41,871 bases of DNA from Streptomyces acidicola. GTDB taxonomy: Bacteria; Actinomycetota; Actinomycetes; Streptomycetales; Streptomycetaceae. Under the pieces are notes generated by a model. The model saw only the letters and a program-made list of their open reading frames with translations. It was not told the origin of the DNA and searched no databases. Both the position numbers and the translations under genes were made by a program. Each line of letters starts with the position of its first letter. Positions within the stretch are counted from its first letter, which is position 1. Location of the stretch: contig NZ_VMNX01000064.1 in the NCBI RefSeq assembly GCF_009377235.1, positions 1-41,871 on the forward strand, written 5' to 3'. Below are positions 15,227-23,892 of this stretch, one piece after another.

Positions 15227-16452
15227 CACGGGCCCGCCTCCGTCCGGTCCCGTTCGGCGACCTGCCACCAGGGCAGCTCGCGCACGATCGGCTTGTCGGA
15301 CACCTTCTCCTCGCTCCACTCCGGCGGCGGCACGTTGGTGGTACGGGAGCGGACCTGGATGTGTTCGACGAGACCCCCGGGTCCGGCCGCGTTCTCGCGT
15401 TCGAGGCGCAGCACGACGATCCGGCGCAGATAGCGCTCGGCGAGGTCGCCGCGCTGGCCCGTGGGGCGGTTCTCGCTGTCGTGCGAGGCGACGTAGAGCT
15501 CCCAGGCCCGGCGCAGTTCGTTCTGCCGGGTGTGGCTCGGCAGGAGGCTGCCGTCGATCGCGGCGCCGTCCAGCGCCGTCAGGTCGTACCAGCCGGTCGT
15601 GCGGATGCTTCCGTCCGCGGCACGGACCTCGGCGCGCACCTGCACCGAGATGTTCTGCTGCAGCGGGTTGGGCGCGAACAGCATCCAGTTCTGCTCGAAC
15701 TCCGGGTAGACCCACTCGTCGATCGCCCGGCCGTGCTTCTTGGTGACCGTGTTCGAGGGCGCCACGTGCAGGAACACCATCCCGAGGTGCACGCATGCGG
15801 CCACCGCGACGACGGCCAGCGCGAGGGCGGCGACGACCTGGTAGGGGAGCGACAGCGCGGTTATCCCGGCGGGGTCGGTGGGGTCGGTGGGGTCGGTGGG
15901 GTCCGCATACTCGGCGAGGTCTTCACGCTCGGCGGGCTCCGCGGCGGGGGGGTACGGGGCGTCAGTGGCCGAGAGACGGGGACCGCCGGTGCCGGTGTCT
16001 GTCGCGGTGCCGGTGCCGGTGCCGGTGCCGGTGCCCGTGCCGGTGCCGGTGCTCGCGATGCTGATGTCGCTGTCGGTGGCCGGGCGGTGTTCGGGCGTCG
16101 CCGGGCCGCCCTGCGCGGGAACGGCGGGGGCGATGGCGGCCTGCGCACGGGGACGGGGGTCCGAGGAGGAACCAGTGCTCAAGGAGGAGCCGGTGTCCGG
16201 CGCGCGGGCGGCGTCATCCGGTACGGAGGCAGTGTCGGGCGCGGAGGTAGTACTCGGTCCGGAGGCAGTGTCCGACGCAGAAGCGCTGCCAGGCCCGGAG
16301 GCAGTGTCCGACGCGGAAGCAGTGCCAGGCCCGGAGGAAATCTCCGGCGCGGAGGCAGTGTCGGGCGCGGGGGCCACGTCCGGCGCGGGGCCGTCGGGCG
16401 TGTCCGGCCCGTGCGGCTGCGGGGCGTTCGAGCCCTCGTCGTACGCGTCCAT
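15226..16452 (-). CDS. DUF5819 family membrane protein with long repetitive N-terminus
   Basis: Of 408 residues, roughly the first 200 are low-complexity repeats: Ala/Ser/Thr/Asp/Pro units such as 'SGPGTASASDTAS', a Thr-Gly run and a Thr-Asp-Pro run. A single membrane helix follows ('VVAALALAVVAVAACVHLGM'), then an extracytoplasmic domain with 'YPEFEQNWMLFAPNPLQQNI', the DUF5819 hallmark, and 'GWYDLTALDG'. No catalytic motif is recognised. It is translationally coupled to the HTTM gene, which is the usual arrangement. The ATG at 16452 is the first in frame; a start closer to the membrane helix is possible if the repeats are not translated. Confidence 0.75.
   Translation of the reverse strand: MDAYDEGSNAPQPHGPDTPDGPAPDVAPAPDTASAPEISSGPGTASASDTASGPGSASASDTASGPSTTSAPDTASVPDDAARAPDTGSSLSTGSSSDPRPRAQAAIAPAVPAQGGPATPEHRPATDSDISIASTGTGTGTGTGTGTGTATDTGTGGPRLSATDAPYPPAAEPAEREDLAEYADPTDPTDPTDPAGITALSLPYQVVAALALAVVAVAACVHLGMVFLHVAPSNTVTKKHGRAIDEWVYPEFEQNWMLFAPNPLQQNISVQVRAEVRAADGSIRTTGWYDLTALDGAAIDGSLLPSHTRQNELRRAWELYVASHDSENRPTGQRGDLAERYLRRIVVLRLERENAAGPGGLVEHIQVRSRTTNVPPPEWSEEKVSDKPIVRELPWWQVAERDRTEAGP
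15871..15902. repeat. 9-bp tandem repeat coding a Thr-Asp-Pro run
   Basis: The 9-bp unit GGGGTCGGT is repeated three and a half times. On the - strand it encodes a D-P-T repeat just before the membrane segment of the DUF5819 protein. Confidence 0.85.
16006..16053. repeat. 6-bp tandem repeat coding a Thr-Gly run
   Basis: Eight copies of GGTGCC (one CGTGCC and one GGTGCT variant) encode an alternating Thr-Gly stretch in the DUF5819 N-terminus. Such simple repeats are prone to slippage and length change. Confidence 0.85.
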
Positions 16453-16657
16453 TCCGCCCCGATTCCCGATGTTGCGGTTCGCTTGCCCGTCTCCCGGTCC
16501 GTTGTCAACCCGCCTGGTCGAGGGGGTCCTGCCTCGCCCGGCCGCGAGCGCCGTACCGCGGTGTCCGCACCGGAACGGTACTCAGCCCCACCCGCCCGGC
16601 GCAGCCACACCGGGAACCGCGATCACATCAGCACATCAGTCACACCGGCGGCATGAG

Positions 16658-16681
16658 TTGTCCACAGGCGAGTTATCCACA
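16658..16681 (+). promoter_or_regulatory. Two direct DnaA-box sequences upstream of paaA
   Basis: TTGTCCACA (16658-16666, Streptomyces DnaA box) and TTATCCACA (16673-16681, E. coli consensus box) lie in the same direction, 15 bp apart. They sit 89-112 bp before paaA in the 317-bp gap 16453-16769. The gap also holds a TTGACA-like -35 at 16686-16691 and the operator at 16728; nothing else was recognised there. Confidence 0.5.
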
Positions 16682-16727
16682 GCGGTTGACACCATACGGC
16701 GCCCCAACCCACCATTGAATCGAGCGG

Positions 16728-16741
16728 ACCGAACGATCGGT
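16728..16741. promoter_or_regulatory. TetR/PaaR-like operator upstream of paaA
   Basis: ACCGAACGATCGGT fits ACCGNNCGNNCGGT and is followed by the ribosome site of paaA. A repressor bound 28 bp before the start codon would block transcription of paaABCDE. Confidence 0.65.
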
Positions 16742-16769
16742 CGGGAGCAGGGAGAGGCGAGGGGGAGCG

Positions 16770-17821
<1,052 letters not shown>

Positions 17822-17825
<4 letters not shown>

Positions 17826-18109
17826 CCACCAGTGAATGGCCCCTGTGGGAGGTCTTCGTCCGCTCACGCCGTGGGCTCTCGCACACCCACGCCGGCAGCC
17901 TGCACGCCCCGGACGCCGAGCTGGCCCTGCGCAACGCACGCGACCTGTACACCCGGCGTGGTGAGGGCGTCTCCATCTGGGTCGTCCCCTCCGCCGCCAT
18001 CACGGCGTCCTCGCCGGACGAGAAGGACCCGTTCTTCGAACCGGCGGCCGACAAGCCGTACCGCCACCCGACGTTCTACGAGATCCCGGAGGGGGTGAAG
18101 CACCTGTGA
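17822..18109 (+). CDS. paaB: Phenylacetyl-CoA epoxidase subunit PaaB
   Basis: A small protein of 95 residues starting 'MTTSEWPLWEVFVRSRRGL', with 'HAGSLHAPDAELALRNARDLY' and the ending 'HPTFYEIPEGVKHL', all typical of PaaB. It is a structural subunit that links PaaA-PaaC units in the epoxidase complex and has no cofactor. It overlaps paaA upstream (ATGA) and paaC downstream (GTGA), which supports equal production of the subunits. Confidence 0.95.
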
Positions 18110-18855
18110 CGGAGACGACGAAGCCACCGAAGGCCCGCGAGCCCGTCCCCCACACCGCCGCGGCCCTGGCCCTCGGCGACGACGCCCTGGTGCTCTCGCA
18201 CCGTCTGGGGGAGTGGGCGGGCCACGCCCCCGTCCTTGAGGAGGACGTCGCCCTCGCCAACATCGCACTGGACCTGCTGGGCCAGGCCAGGGTGCTGCTG
18301 TCGATGGCCGGGGACGAGGACGAGCTGGCGTATCTGCGCGAGGAGCGCGCCTTCCGCAATCTGCAGCTCGTCGAGCAGCCGAACGGCGACTTCGCGCACA
18401 CGATCGCCCGCCAGCTGTACTTCTCCACGTACCAGCGGCTGCTGTACGCACACCTGGCCGCGGGGGACGGCGAATTCGCCGGGCTGGCCGCCAAGGCAGT
18501 CAAGGAGGTGTCCTACCACCAGGACCACGCCGAGCAGTGGACCCTGCGCCTCGGCGACGGCACGGACGTCAGTCATGAGCGGATGCGGCGGGCGTGCCAG
18601 GCGCTGTGGCGATTCACCGGCGAGATGTTCCAGCCGGTGGAGGGCCTCGACGTCGACTGGGAGGGGATCCGGGCCGCCTGGCTGGAGTCCGTGTCCGCCG
18701 TCCTGCGCCGGGCCACGCTGGATGTTCCCGAAGGCCCGCAGTCCGGTGCGTGGAGCGCGGGCGCCGGACGGCAGGGGCTGCACACCGAGCCCTTCGGGCG
18801 GATGCTCGCCGAGATGCAGCACCTGCACCGCAGTCACCCGGGGGCGTCATGGTGA
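18106..18855 (+). CDS. paaC: Phenylacetyl-CoA epoxidase subunit PaaC
   Basis: This 249-residue protein has the ferritin-like fold of PaaA, with 'LSHRLGEWAGHAPVLEED' and 'ALANIALDLLGQARVLL', then 'LVEQPNGDFAHTIARQLYFS'. In the family PaaC is the structural partner that stabilises PaaA and lacks a working metal site. It begins with a GTG at 18106 that overlaps the paaB stop. Length is normal. It belongs to the five-gene epoxidase operon. Confidence 0.94.
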   Translation: MTETTKPPKAREPVPHTAAALALGDDALVLSHRLGEWAGHAPVLEEDVALANIALDLLGQARVLLSMAGDEDELAYLREERAFRNLQLVEQPNGDFAHTIARQLYFSTYQRLLYAHLAAGDGEFAGLAAKAVKEVSYHQDHAEQWTLRLGDGTDVSHERMRRACQALWRFTGEMFQPVEGLDVDWEGIRAAWLESVSAVLRRATLDVPEGPQSGAWSAGAGRQGLHTEPFGRMLAEMQHLHRSHPGASW

Positions 18856-19409
18856 CCTCCCCGACCGCCACGACGTCCCTGGAGGCAGAGCTGCTCAGGC
18901 TGGCCGGCTCGGTTCCCGACCCCGAGCTGCCCGTCCTCACCCTGGAGGAGCTGGGCGTTCTCCGCGCGGTCCACGTACGCTCGGCGGACTCGGTCGAGGT
19001 CGAGCTGACCCCGACGTACACGGGCTGCCCGGCCATCGAGGCGATGTCGCTCGACATAGAGCGGGTGCTGCACGAGCACGGCATCCGTGAGGTCTCCGTC
19101 CACACGGTGCTCACCCCGCCCTGGTCCACGGACGACATCTCACCCGAAGGCCGCCGCAAGCTGCGGGAGTTCGGGATAGCGCCCCCGCGGACGGGCCGGG
19201 CCCCCGGACCGGTCCCGCTGACCCTCGGGCCGACCCGCACGACCACGCCGGACACGCGTCCGCAGGGCCCGGACCCAGACCCGATCCGCTGCCCCCACTG
19301 CGGATCGGCCGACACGGAACTGCTGAGCCGTTTCTCGTCCACCGCGTGCAAGGCGCTGCGGCGGTGTCTGGCCTGCCGTGAACCGTTCGACCACTTCAAG
19401 GAGTTGTGA
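18849..19409 (+). CDS. paaD: PaaD, MIP18-family assembly protein for the epoxidase
   Basis: This 186-residue protein has an N-terminal MIP18/DUF59 domain with 'VPDPELPVLTLEELGVLR' and the conserved 'TPTYTGCPAIEAMS'. A C-terminal zinc-ribbon-like part has two Cys pairs ('CPHCGSAD' and 'CLAC'), which is the PaaD hallmark. PaaD is needed for active epoxidase, probably by helping iron-sulfur or di-iron centre formation. The ATG at 18849 overlaps the end of paaC; a GTG at 18852 is an alternative. A Pro/Thr-rich linker joins the two parts. Confidence 0.9.
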   Translation: MVTSPTATTSLEAELLRLAGSVPDPELPVLTLEELGVLRAVHVRSADSVEVELTPTYTGCPAIEAMSLDIERVLHEHGIREVSVHTVLTPPWSTDDISPEGRRKLREFGIAPPRTGRAPGPVPLTLGPTRTTTPDTRPQGPDPDPIRCPHCGSADTELLSRFSSTACKALRRCLACREPFDHFKEL

Positions 19410-20473
19410 TGGCCCGCTTCCACACGCTCCCGGTGACGGCGGTCGACCGGCTGACCGACGATTCCGTGGCGCTCACCTTCGCCGTGCCGCCGGAGCTCCG
19501 TGCGGACTACCGGCATGCGCCCGGCCAGCACCTCGCCCTGCGCCACGCGGTCGACGGCACGGAGATCCGCCGTACGTACTCGATCTGCTCGCCCGCCCCG
19601 GCACCCGGCACCGACGGCCCGCGGACACTGCGGATCGGGGTGCGGCTGGTCGAGGGCGGCGCCTTCTCCACATACGCGCTGAAGGAGATCGGCGCCGGCG
19701 ACGAGGTGGAGGTGATGACCCCGGCGGGCCGCTTCACGCTGGAGCCCGCGCCCGGACAGTACGCGGCGATCGTCGGCGGCAGCGGCATCACCCCCGTGCT
19801 GTCGATCGCGACGACGCTCCTGACGCGGGAGCCTCAGGCGCGGTTCTGTCTGATACGCAGCGACCGGACATCGGCCTCGACGATGTTCCTGGAGGAGGTC
19901 GCCGACCTCAAGGACCGCTTCCCGGAGCGGTTCCAGCTGGTGACGGTGCTCTCCCGGGAGGAACAGCAGGCGGGGCTGCCGTCCGGGAGGCTCGACCAGC
20001 AGCGGTTGACGGAGCTGCTGCCGGCGTTGCTGCCCGTGGAGCAGTTGGCGGGGTGGTTCCTGTGCGGGCCGTTCGGCCTGGTGCAGGGGGCGGAGCGGGC
20101 ACTGCGCGGGCTCGGAGTGCCTCGGGCCCGGATCCACGAGGAGATCTTCCACGTGGACGCCGGGACGGCGCCGGCCTCGGTCTCGCCGGCCCCCGCGCAC
20201 AGTTCGGTGACCGTCCGCCTCGACGGCCGTGGCGGGACCTGGCCGGTGCGGGACGGCGAATCGCTGCTGGACACCGTGCTGCGCAACCGTCCCGACGCGC
20301 CGTACGCCTGCAAGGGCGGCGTGTGCGGAACCTGCCGGGCCTTCCTGGTGACGGGCGAGGTGCGCATGGACCGCAACTTCGCGCTGGAACCGGAGGAGAC
20401 CGATGCCGGTTACGTGCTGGCGTGCCAGTCCCATCCGGCGACGGAGAAGGTGGAGCTGGACTTCGACCGCTGA
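19409..20473 (+). CDS. paaE: Phenylacetyl-CoA epoxidase reductase PaaE
   Basis: The 354-residue flavin/iron-sulfur reductase passes electrons from NADPH to PaaA. It has the FAD motif 'RRTYSICS', the nucleotide-binding 'GGSGITPVLSIATTL', and a C-terminal plant-type [2Fe-2S] ferredoxin domain with cysteines in 'YACKGGVCGTCRAF' and 'VLACQS'. I chose the ATG at 19409 (TGATG overlap with paaD); a GTG three bases earlier is also possible. It ends the paaABCDE set. The 228-bp gap that follows leads to an acyl-CoA dehydrogenase with its own operator-like palindrome. Confidence 0.94.
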   Translation: MARFHTLPVTAVDRLTDDSVALTFAVPPELRADYRHAPGQHLALRHAVDGTEIRRTYSICSPAPAPGTDGPRTLRIGVRLVEGGAFSTYALKEIGAGDEVEVMTPAGRFTLEPAPGQYAAIVGGSGITPVLSIATTLLTREPQARFCLIRSDRTSASTMFLEEVADLKDRFPERFQLVTVLSREEQQAGLPSGRLDQQRLTELLPALLPVEQLAGWFLCGPFGLVQGAERALRGLGVPRARIHEEIFHVDAGTAPASVSPAPAHSSVTVRLDGRGGTWPVRDGESLLDTVLRNRPDAPYACKGGVCGTCRAFLVTGEVRMDRNFALEPEETDAGYVLACQSHPATEKVELDFDR

Positions 20474-20593
20474 GCGCTTCCGGGGTGACGTGGAGGCGGG
20501 CTTCCACGCCGCGATGTTTGTCGGCCCGTCCTGGAGAACGGCGCCGGATGATCCCTGGACAGTACGGGTCGGTCCCTGGACGTTCCCTTCTTC

Positions 20594-20607
20594 TAGAACC
20601 TGTTCTA
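20594..20607. promoter_or_regulatory. KstR-like operator palindrome upstream of the acyl-CoA dehydrogenase
   Basis: TAGAACCTGTTCTA has perfect 6-bp arms (TAGAAC/GTTCTA) and fits the TNNAACNNGTTNNA pattern known for KstR, the TetR-type repressor of steroid catabolism in actinobacteria. It lies 94 bp before the start at 20702. No kstR gene is in the window. Confidence 0.5.
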
Positions 20608-20701
20608 TCTTGACGCTCCGTCAGGCCGGAGCGCGGATCAGGGTCAGGGTCAGGGCGCGGGTCCGGTCGTCGGACGGCGGCGTGCGGAAGGGGACGGAAC
20701 C

Positions 20702-21853
20702 GTGGACTTCACCTTCACCGAGGAGCAGCAGGCGGCGGTCGAGGCGGCGAAGGCGGTGTTCGCCGGGGTCGCGCCGGACGGGGTGCCCAGCCCGGCGCTC
20801 ACTCCGGGTGCCGTGGCCGACGACTTCGACCGCGCGCTGTGGGCGAAGCTCGCCGACGCGGATCTGCTGAGCCTGCTGCTGGAGCCGGAGTACGGCGGGG
20901 CGGGGCTGGACGCCATCGCGCTGTGCCTGGTGCTGCGCGAGTCGGCGAAGGTGCTGGCCAGGGTGCCGTTGCTGGAGAGCACGGCGGCCGCGGTGGCCGT
21001 ACAGGCCCACGGGAGCGAGGAGCTGAAGGCCGCGCTGCTGGAGCGGGCGGGCCGGGGCGAGACGGTGCTGACGGTCGCTGCGAACGGCCGGACGGGCCAC
21101 GATCCGGCCGAACTCGCCGTGACCGCACGGCACGAGAGCGACGGGACCTGGGTCCTGGACGGCGTGCAGACGGCGGTGCCCTGGGCGTACAACGCCGACT
21201 TCGTCCTCGTCCCCGCACACGCCCCGGCGGCCGGACGCACCGTACTCGCCCTCGTGCCCCGGTTGCACGAGGGAGTCGTGCTCGCCGAGCAGGTCACGAC
21301 GACGGGTGAGCGGCTCGGCGAGCTGAGCCTGGACTCCGTGAGGCTCCCCGCGCGGGACGTCCTGGACGCCGACGGGGCGTGGGAGTGGCTGCGTGCGCTG
21401 CTGACCACTGGGACGTGTGCGCTGGCGCTCGGTCTGGGTGAGGGTGTGCTCGGGATGACCAGCGAGTACACGGGGAAGCGGGAGCAGTTCGGGTTCCCGA
21501 TCGCCACGTTCCAGGCCGTCGCCGTGCAGGCGGCGGACCGCTACATCGACCTGCGGGCGATGGAGGCGACGCTGTGGCAGGCGGCGTGGCGGGTCGGGTC
21601 GGGGACAGGGGCGGGTGCGGGGGCCGCGTTGCCGTTGGCCGGGGACGTGGCCGTGGCCAAGATCTGGGCGTCGGAAGGCGTACGGCGAGTCGTGCAGACG
21701 GCACAGCATCTGCACGGCGGCTTCGGCGCCGACGTCGAGTACCCGCTCCACCGGTACCACGCCTGGGCCAAGCAGCTGGAGCTGTCCCTCGGCCCGGCGG
21801 CGGCCCACGAGGAGGCACTGGGCGACCTGCTGGCGACGCACGCCCTCGGGTGA
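20702..21853 (+). CDS. Acyl-CoA dehydrogenase family protein
   Basis: This 383-residue flavoprotein starts with a GTG ('VDFTFTEEQQAAVEAAKAVF') and has the acyl-CoA dehydrogenase layout: N-terminal helical domain, central beta domain (residues about 120-215) and C-terminal helical domain with 'AQHLHGGFGADVEYPLHRYH'. The family desaturates acyl-CoA between C2 and C3 using FAD. The usual catalytic glutamate is not obvious, which is seen in subunits of heteromeric steroid-type enzymes. The KstR-like palindrome upstream agrees with a steroid or long side-chain substrate, but this is inference. A role in the phenylacetate lower pathway is less likely. Confidence 0.82.
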   Translation: MDFTFTEEQQAAVEAAKAVFAGVAPDGVPSPALTPGAVADDFDRALWAKLADADLLSLLLEPEYGGAGLDAIALCLVLRESAKVLARVPLLESTAAAVAVQAHGSEELKAALLERAGRGETVLTVAANGRTGHDPAELAVTARHESDGTWVLDGVQTAVPWAYNADFVLVPAHAPAAGRTVLALVPRLHEGVVLAEQVTTTGERLGELSLDSVRLPARDVLDADGAWEWLRALLTTGTCALALGLGEGVLGMTSEYTGKREQFGFPIATFQAVAVQAADRYIDLRAMEATLWQAAWRVGSGTGAGAGAALPLAGDVAVAKIWASEGVRRVVQTAQHLHGGFGADVEYPLHRYHAWAKQLELSLGPAAAHEEALGDLLATHALG

Positions 21854-21876
21854 CGCCGGTCGCGCCCGGCCCGTGA

Positions 21877-22224
21877 CTACAGCACGAAGCCGGGCTGTCC
21901 CTTGGCGTCCACGACCGCACGTCCGCCGGCCGCCCAGAGCTGCATGCCGCCGTCGACGTTCACGGCGTCGATGCCCTGCTGGACGAGGTACATCGTGACC
22001 TGGGCCGAGCGTGCGCCGCTGCGGCAGATCACATGGACCCGCCCGTCCTGCGGTGCCGCCTCGGTGAACTCGCCGTAGCGGGCCACGAACTCACTGATGG
22101 GGATGTGCAGCGCCCCCGCGGCGTGACCCGCCTGCCACTCGTCGTCCTCGCGGACGTCCAGCAGAAAGTCGCCGTCCGCGAGGTCCGTGACCTCGACCGT
22201 GGGCACACCAGCTCCGAAATGCAT
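21877..22224 (-). CDS. Rhodanese-like domain protein
   Basis: A single-domain protein of 115 residues with the rhodanese signature 'VICRSGARSAQV' (active-site loop starting at the cysteine) and 'FLLDVREDDEWQAGHAAGAL' near the start. Single-domain rhodaneses carry a persulfide on the cysteine and move sulfur in cofactor synthesis or cyanide/thiosulfate metabolism; the partner is not known here. It converges with the acyl-CoA dehydrogenase, with only 23 bp between stops. Confidence 0.88.
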   Translation of the reverse strand: MHFGAGVPTVEVTDLADGDFLLDVREDDEWQAGHAAGALHIPISEFVARYGEFTEAAPQDGRVHVICRSGARSAQVTMYLVQQGIDAVNVDGGMQLWAAGGRAVVDAKGQPGFVL

Positions 22225-22322
22225 GTGACAGACGCTACCCGACCGAACAGGGGTGCGGTGTCGCCGAGCCGGCCGACGACGACGGCCGGCTCACACCGAC
22301 TCCCGGGCCGACAACGACACCC

Positions 22323-22380
22323 GGCCGGCAAAGACGGCCGAGTGGCAAAGACGGCCGGCCGGCAAAGACGGCCGAGTGGC
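22323..22380. repeat. 24-bp direct repeat between the J-domain and rhodanese genes
   Basis: An identical 24-bp unit (starting GGCCGGCAAAGACGG) is found at 22323-22346 and 22357-22380, separated by 10 bp that repeat part of it. It sits in the 193-bp gap upstream of the rhodanese gene. Confidence 0.85.
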
Positions 22381-22417
22381 CCGCGGCGCCCGAGTGGCCC
22401 GCACGTACGAAGGCCCG

Positions 22418-23698
22418 CTAGCCGAGCAGCCCGGCCAGTTCCGCCTCGCGTTGGGCAACCTGGGCGAGGAGCTGCTCGGCGATCTCGTCGAGGAGGCGGT
22501 CGGGGTCGTCCGGCGCCAGGCGCAGCATCCCGCCGATCGCGCCCTCCTCCAGCTCCCGGGCGACCAGGGTAAGCATCTCCTTGCGCTGGGCGAGCCATTC
22601 GAGTCGGGCGTAGAGCTCCTCGCTGGGACTCGGCCTGCGTTCCTCGGGGACGGGACCCGCGTCCCACTCCGCGGAGAGCTCCCGCAGCAGTGCCTCGTCG
22701 CCGCGGCCGTACGCCGCGTTGACCCGGGTGATGAACTCGTCGCGCCGTTTGCGCTCGGTCTCGTCCTGCGCGAGGTCGGGGTGGGCCTTGCGGGCGAGTT
22801 CGCGGTAGAGCTTGCGGGCCTCCTCGCTCGGGCGCACCCGCTCCGGGGGCCGCACCGGCTGGTCCGTGAGCATCGCCGCGGCCTCCGGGAACAGCCCGTC
22901 CGAGTCCATCCAGCCGTGGAAGAGCTCCTCGACCCCGGGCATGGGCATGACCCGTGCACGGGCTTCCTGGGCTGCGCGGATGTCCTCCGGGTCGCCGGTG
23001 CGAGCGGCTCGCGCCTCGGCGATCTGGGCCTCCAGCTCGTCGAGCCGCGTGTACATGGGTCCGAGCTTCTGGTGGTGCAGCCGCGAGAAGTTCTCCACCT
23101 CGACGCGGAAGGTCTCGACGGCGATCTCGAACTCGATCAACGCCTGCTCGGCCACCCGCACGGCCCGCTCCAGCCGCGCCTCGGGCCGCGCGTCCTCGGT
23201 CCCGTCGGTTTTCCCGTCGGACCCGCCCACACTCGTGTCGGCCTCGCCCGTACTCGTGTCGGGCCCGCCCGCCGCCGTGTCGGGCCCGCCCGCCGCCGTG
23301 TCGGTGGTGCCGGCATTCGTGTCGGAGCCGCTCTGGTCGCCCGCGCTCGTCTCAGAGCCGCCCGCGCCATCACCGGAGTCCGCAGCTCCGGCATCCGTGC
23401 CATCACCGGCATCCGTGCCATCACCGGAACCCGCGCCACTCCCGGAGCCCGCAGCCTCACCGGAGTCCGGAGCCCCAGAACCCGCACTCCCCGTACCCGC
23501 GCCGCCCCCGGATGCGGGCTGCCCCTCGCCGGAGCCCTCCCCGCCTTCCCTACCTTCCCCGCCCTGCTCGGCTGCACCGGCCGGTATGTCGGGCCGCCCG
23601 GCGGCGCCGGACGACGCCTCCGCAGGCGCGGCCGCCTCCTCCTGCGGACCTCCCGCATCGGGCACGGACTTGGACTGATCGGCTTCCGGGGTCGTCAC
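22418..23698 (-). CDS. J-domain-like protein with long low-complexity N-terminus
   Basis: Of about 426 residues, the first 170 are Gly/Ala/Ser/Asp-rich repeats (for example 'AAGGPDTAAGGPDT'). They are followed by a coiled-coil-like region ('RLDELEAQIAEARAARTGD') and a J-domain-like segment around residue 300 ('KLYRELARKAHPDLAQDETE') that keeps the HPD tripeptide. A Glu/Arg-rich helical end follows. J-domains stimulate DnaK-type ATPases, but this helical domain may have another use. I chose a GTG start about 11 codons inside the longest frame ('VTTPEADQSKS'); the exact start is uncertain. Neighbours give no clear role. Confidence 0.7.
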   Translation of the reverse strand: MTTPEADQSKSVPDAGGPQEEAAAPAEASSGAAGRPDIPAGAAEQGGEGREGGEGSGEGQPASGGGAGTGSAGSGAPDSGEAAGSGSGAGSGDGTDAGDGTDAGAADSGDGAGGSETSAGDQSGSDTNAGTTDTAAGGPDTAAGGPDTSTGEADTSVGGSDGKTDGTEDARPEARLERAVRVAEQALIEFEIAVETFRVEVENFSRLHHQKLGPMYTRLDELEAQIAEARAARTGDPEDIRAAQEARARVMPMPGVEELFHGWMDSDGLFPEAAAMLTDQPVRPPERVRPSEEARKLYRELARKAHPDLAQDETERKRRDEFITRVNAAYGRGDEALLRELSAEWDAGPVPEERRPSPSEELYARLEWLAQRKEMLTLVARELEEGAIGGMLRLAPDDPDRLLDEIAEQLLAQVAQREAELAGLLG

Positions 23699-23840
23699 CC
23701 GACCAGCGTAGGCCACGGCCCGACCGCCCACCGAGCTTCACCGTCCCCGCCCGGACCCACGATCCGGCCCACTCACACGCTCAGCTCCGCCGCCCCACGA
23801 GTGCCGTCACACTCCCGCCGGTCCCTCACACGCCCGCAGG

Positions 23841-23890
23841 CCTCACAGGCCGGCACGCCTACACGCCTCACAGGCTGGCGCGCCTACACG
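23841..23890. repeat. Two 25-bp tandem repeats near the DUF2252 stop codon
   Basis: Units at 23841-23865 and 23866-23890 (CCTCACAGGC...CTACACG) differ at two bases, and a partial third copy runs into the DUF2252 stop codon at 23893-23895. Confidence 0.8.
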
Positions 23891-23892
23891 CC

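Noticed and set aside
15871..16400. CRISPR-like array
   Set aside because: Repeats are contiguous with no unique spacers and lie in a coding frame.
16658..16681. DnaA boxes as evidence for a replication origin
   Set aside because: Only two boxes, with no box cluster, dnaA or dnaN nearby; oriC of Streptomyces has many boxes.
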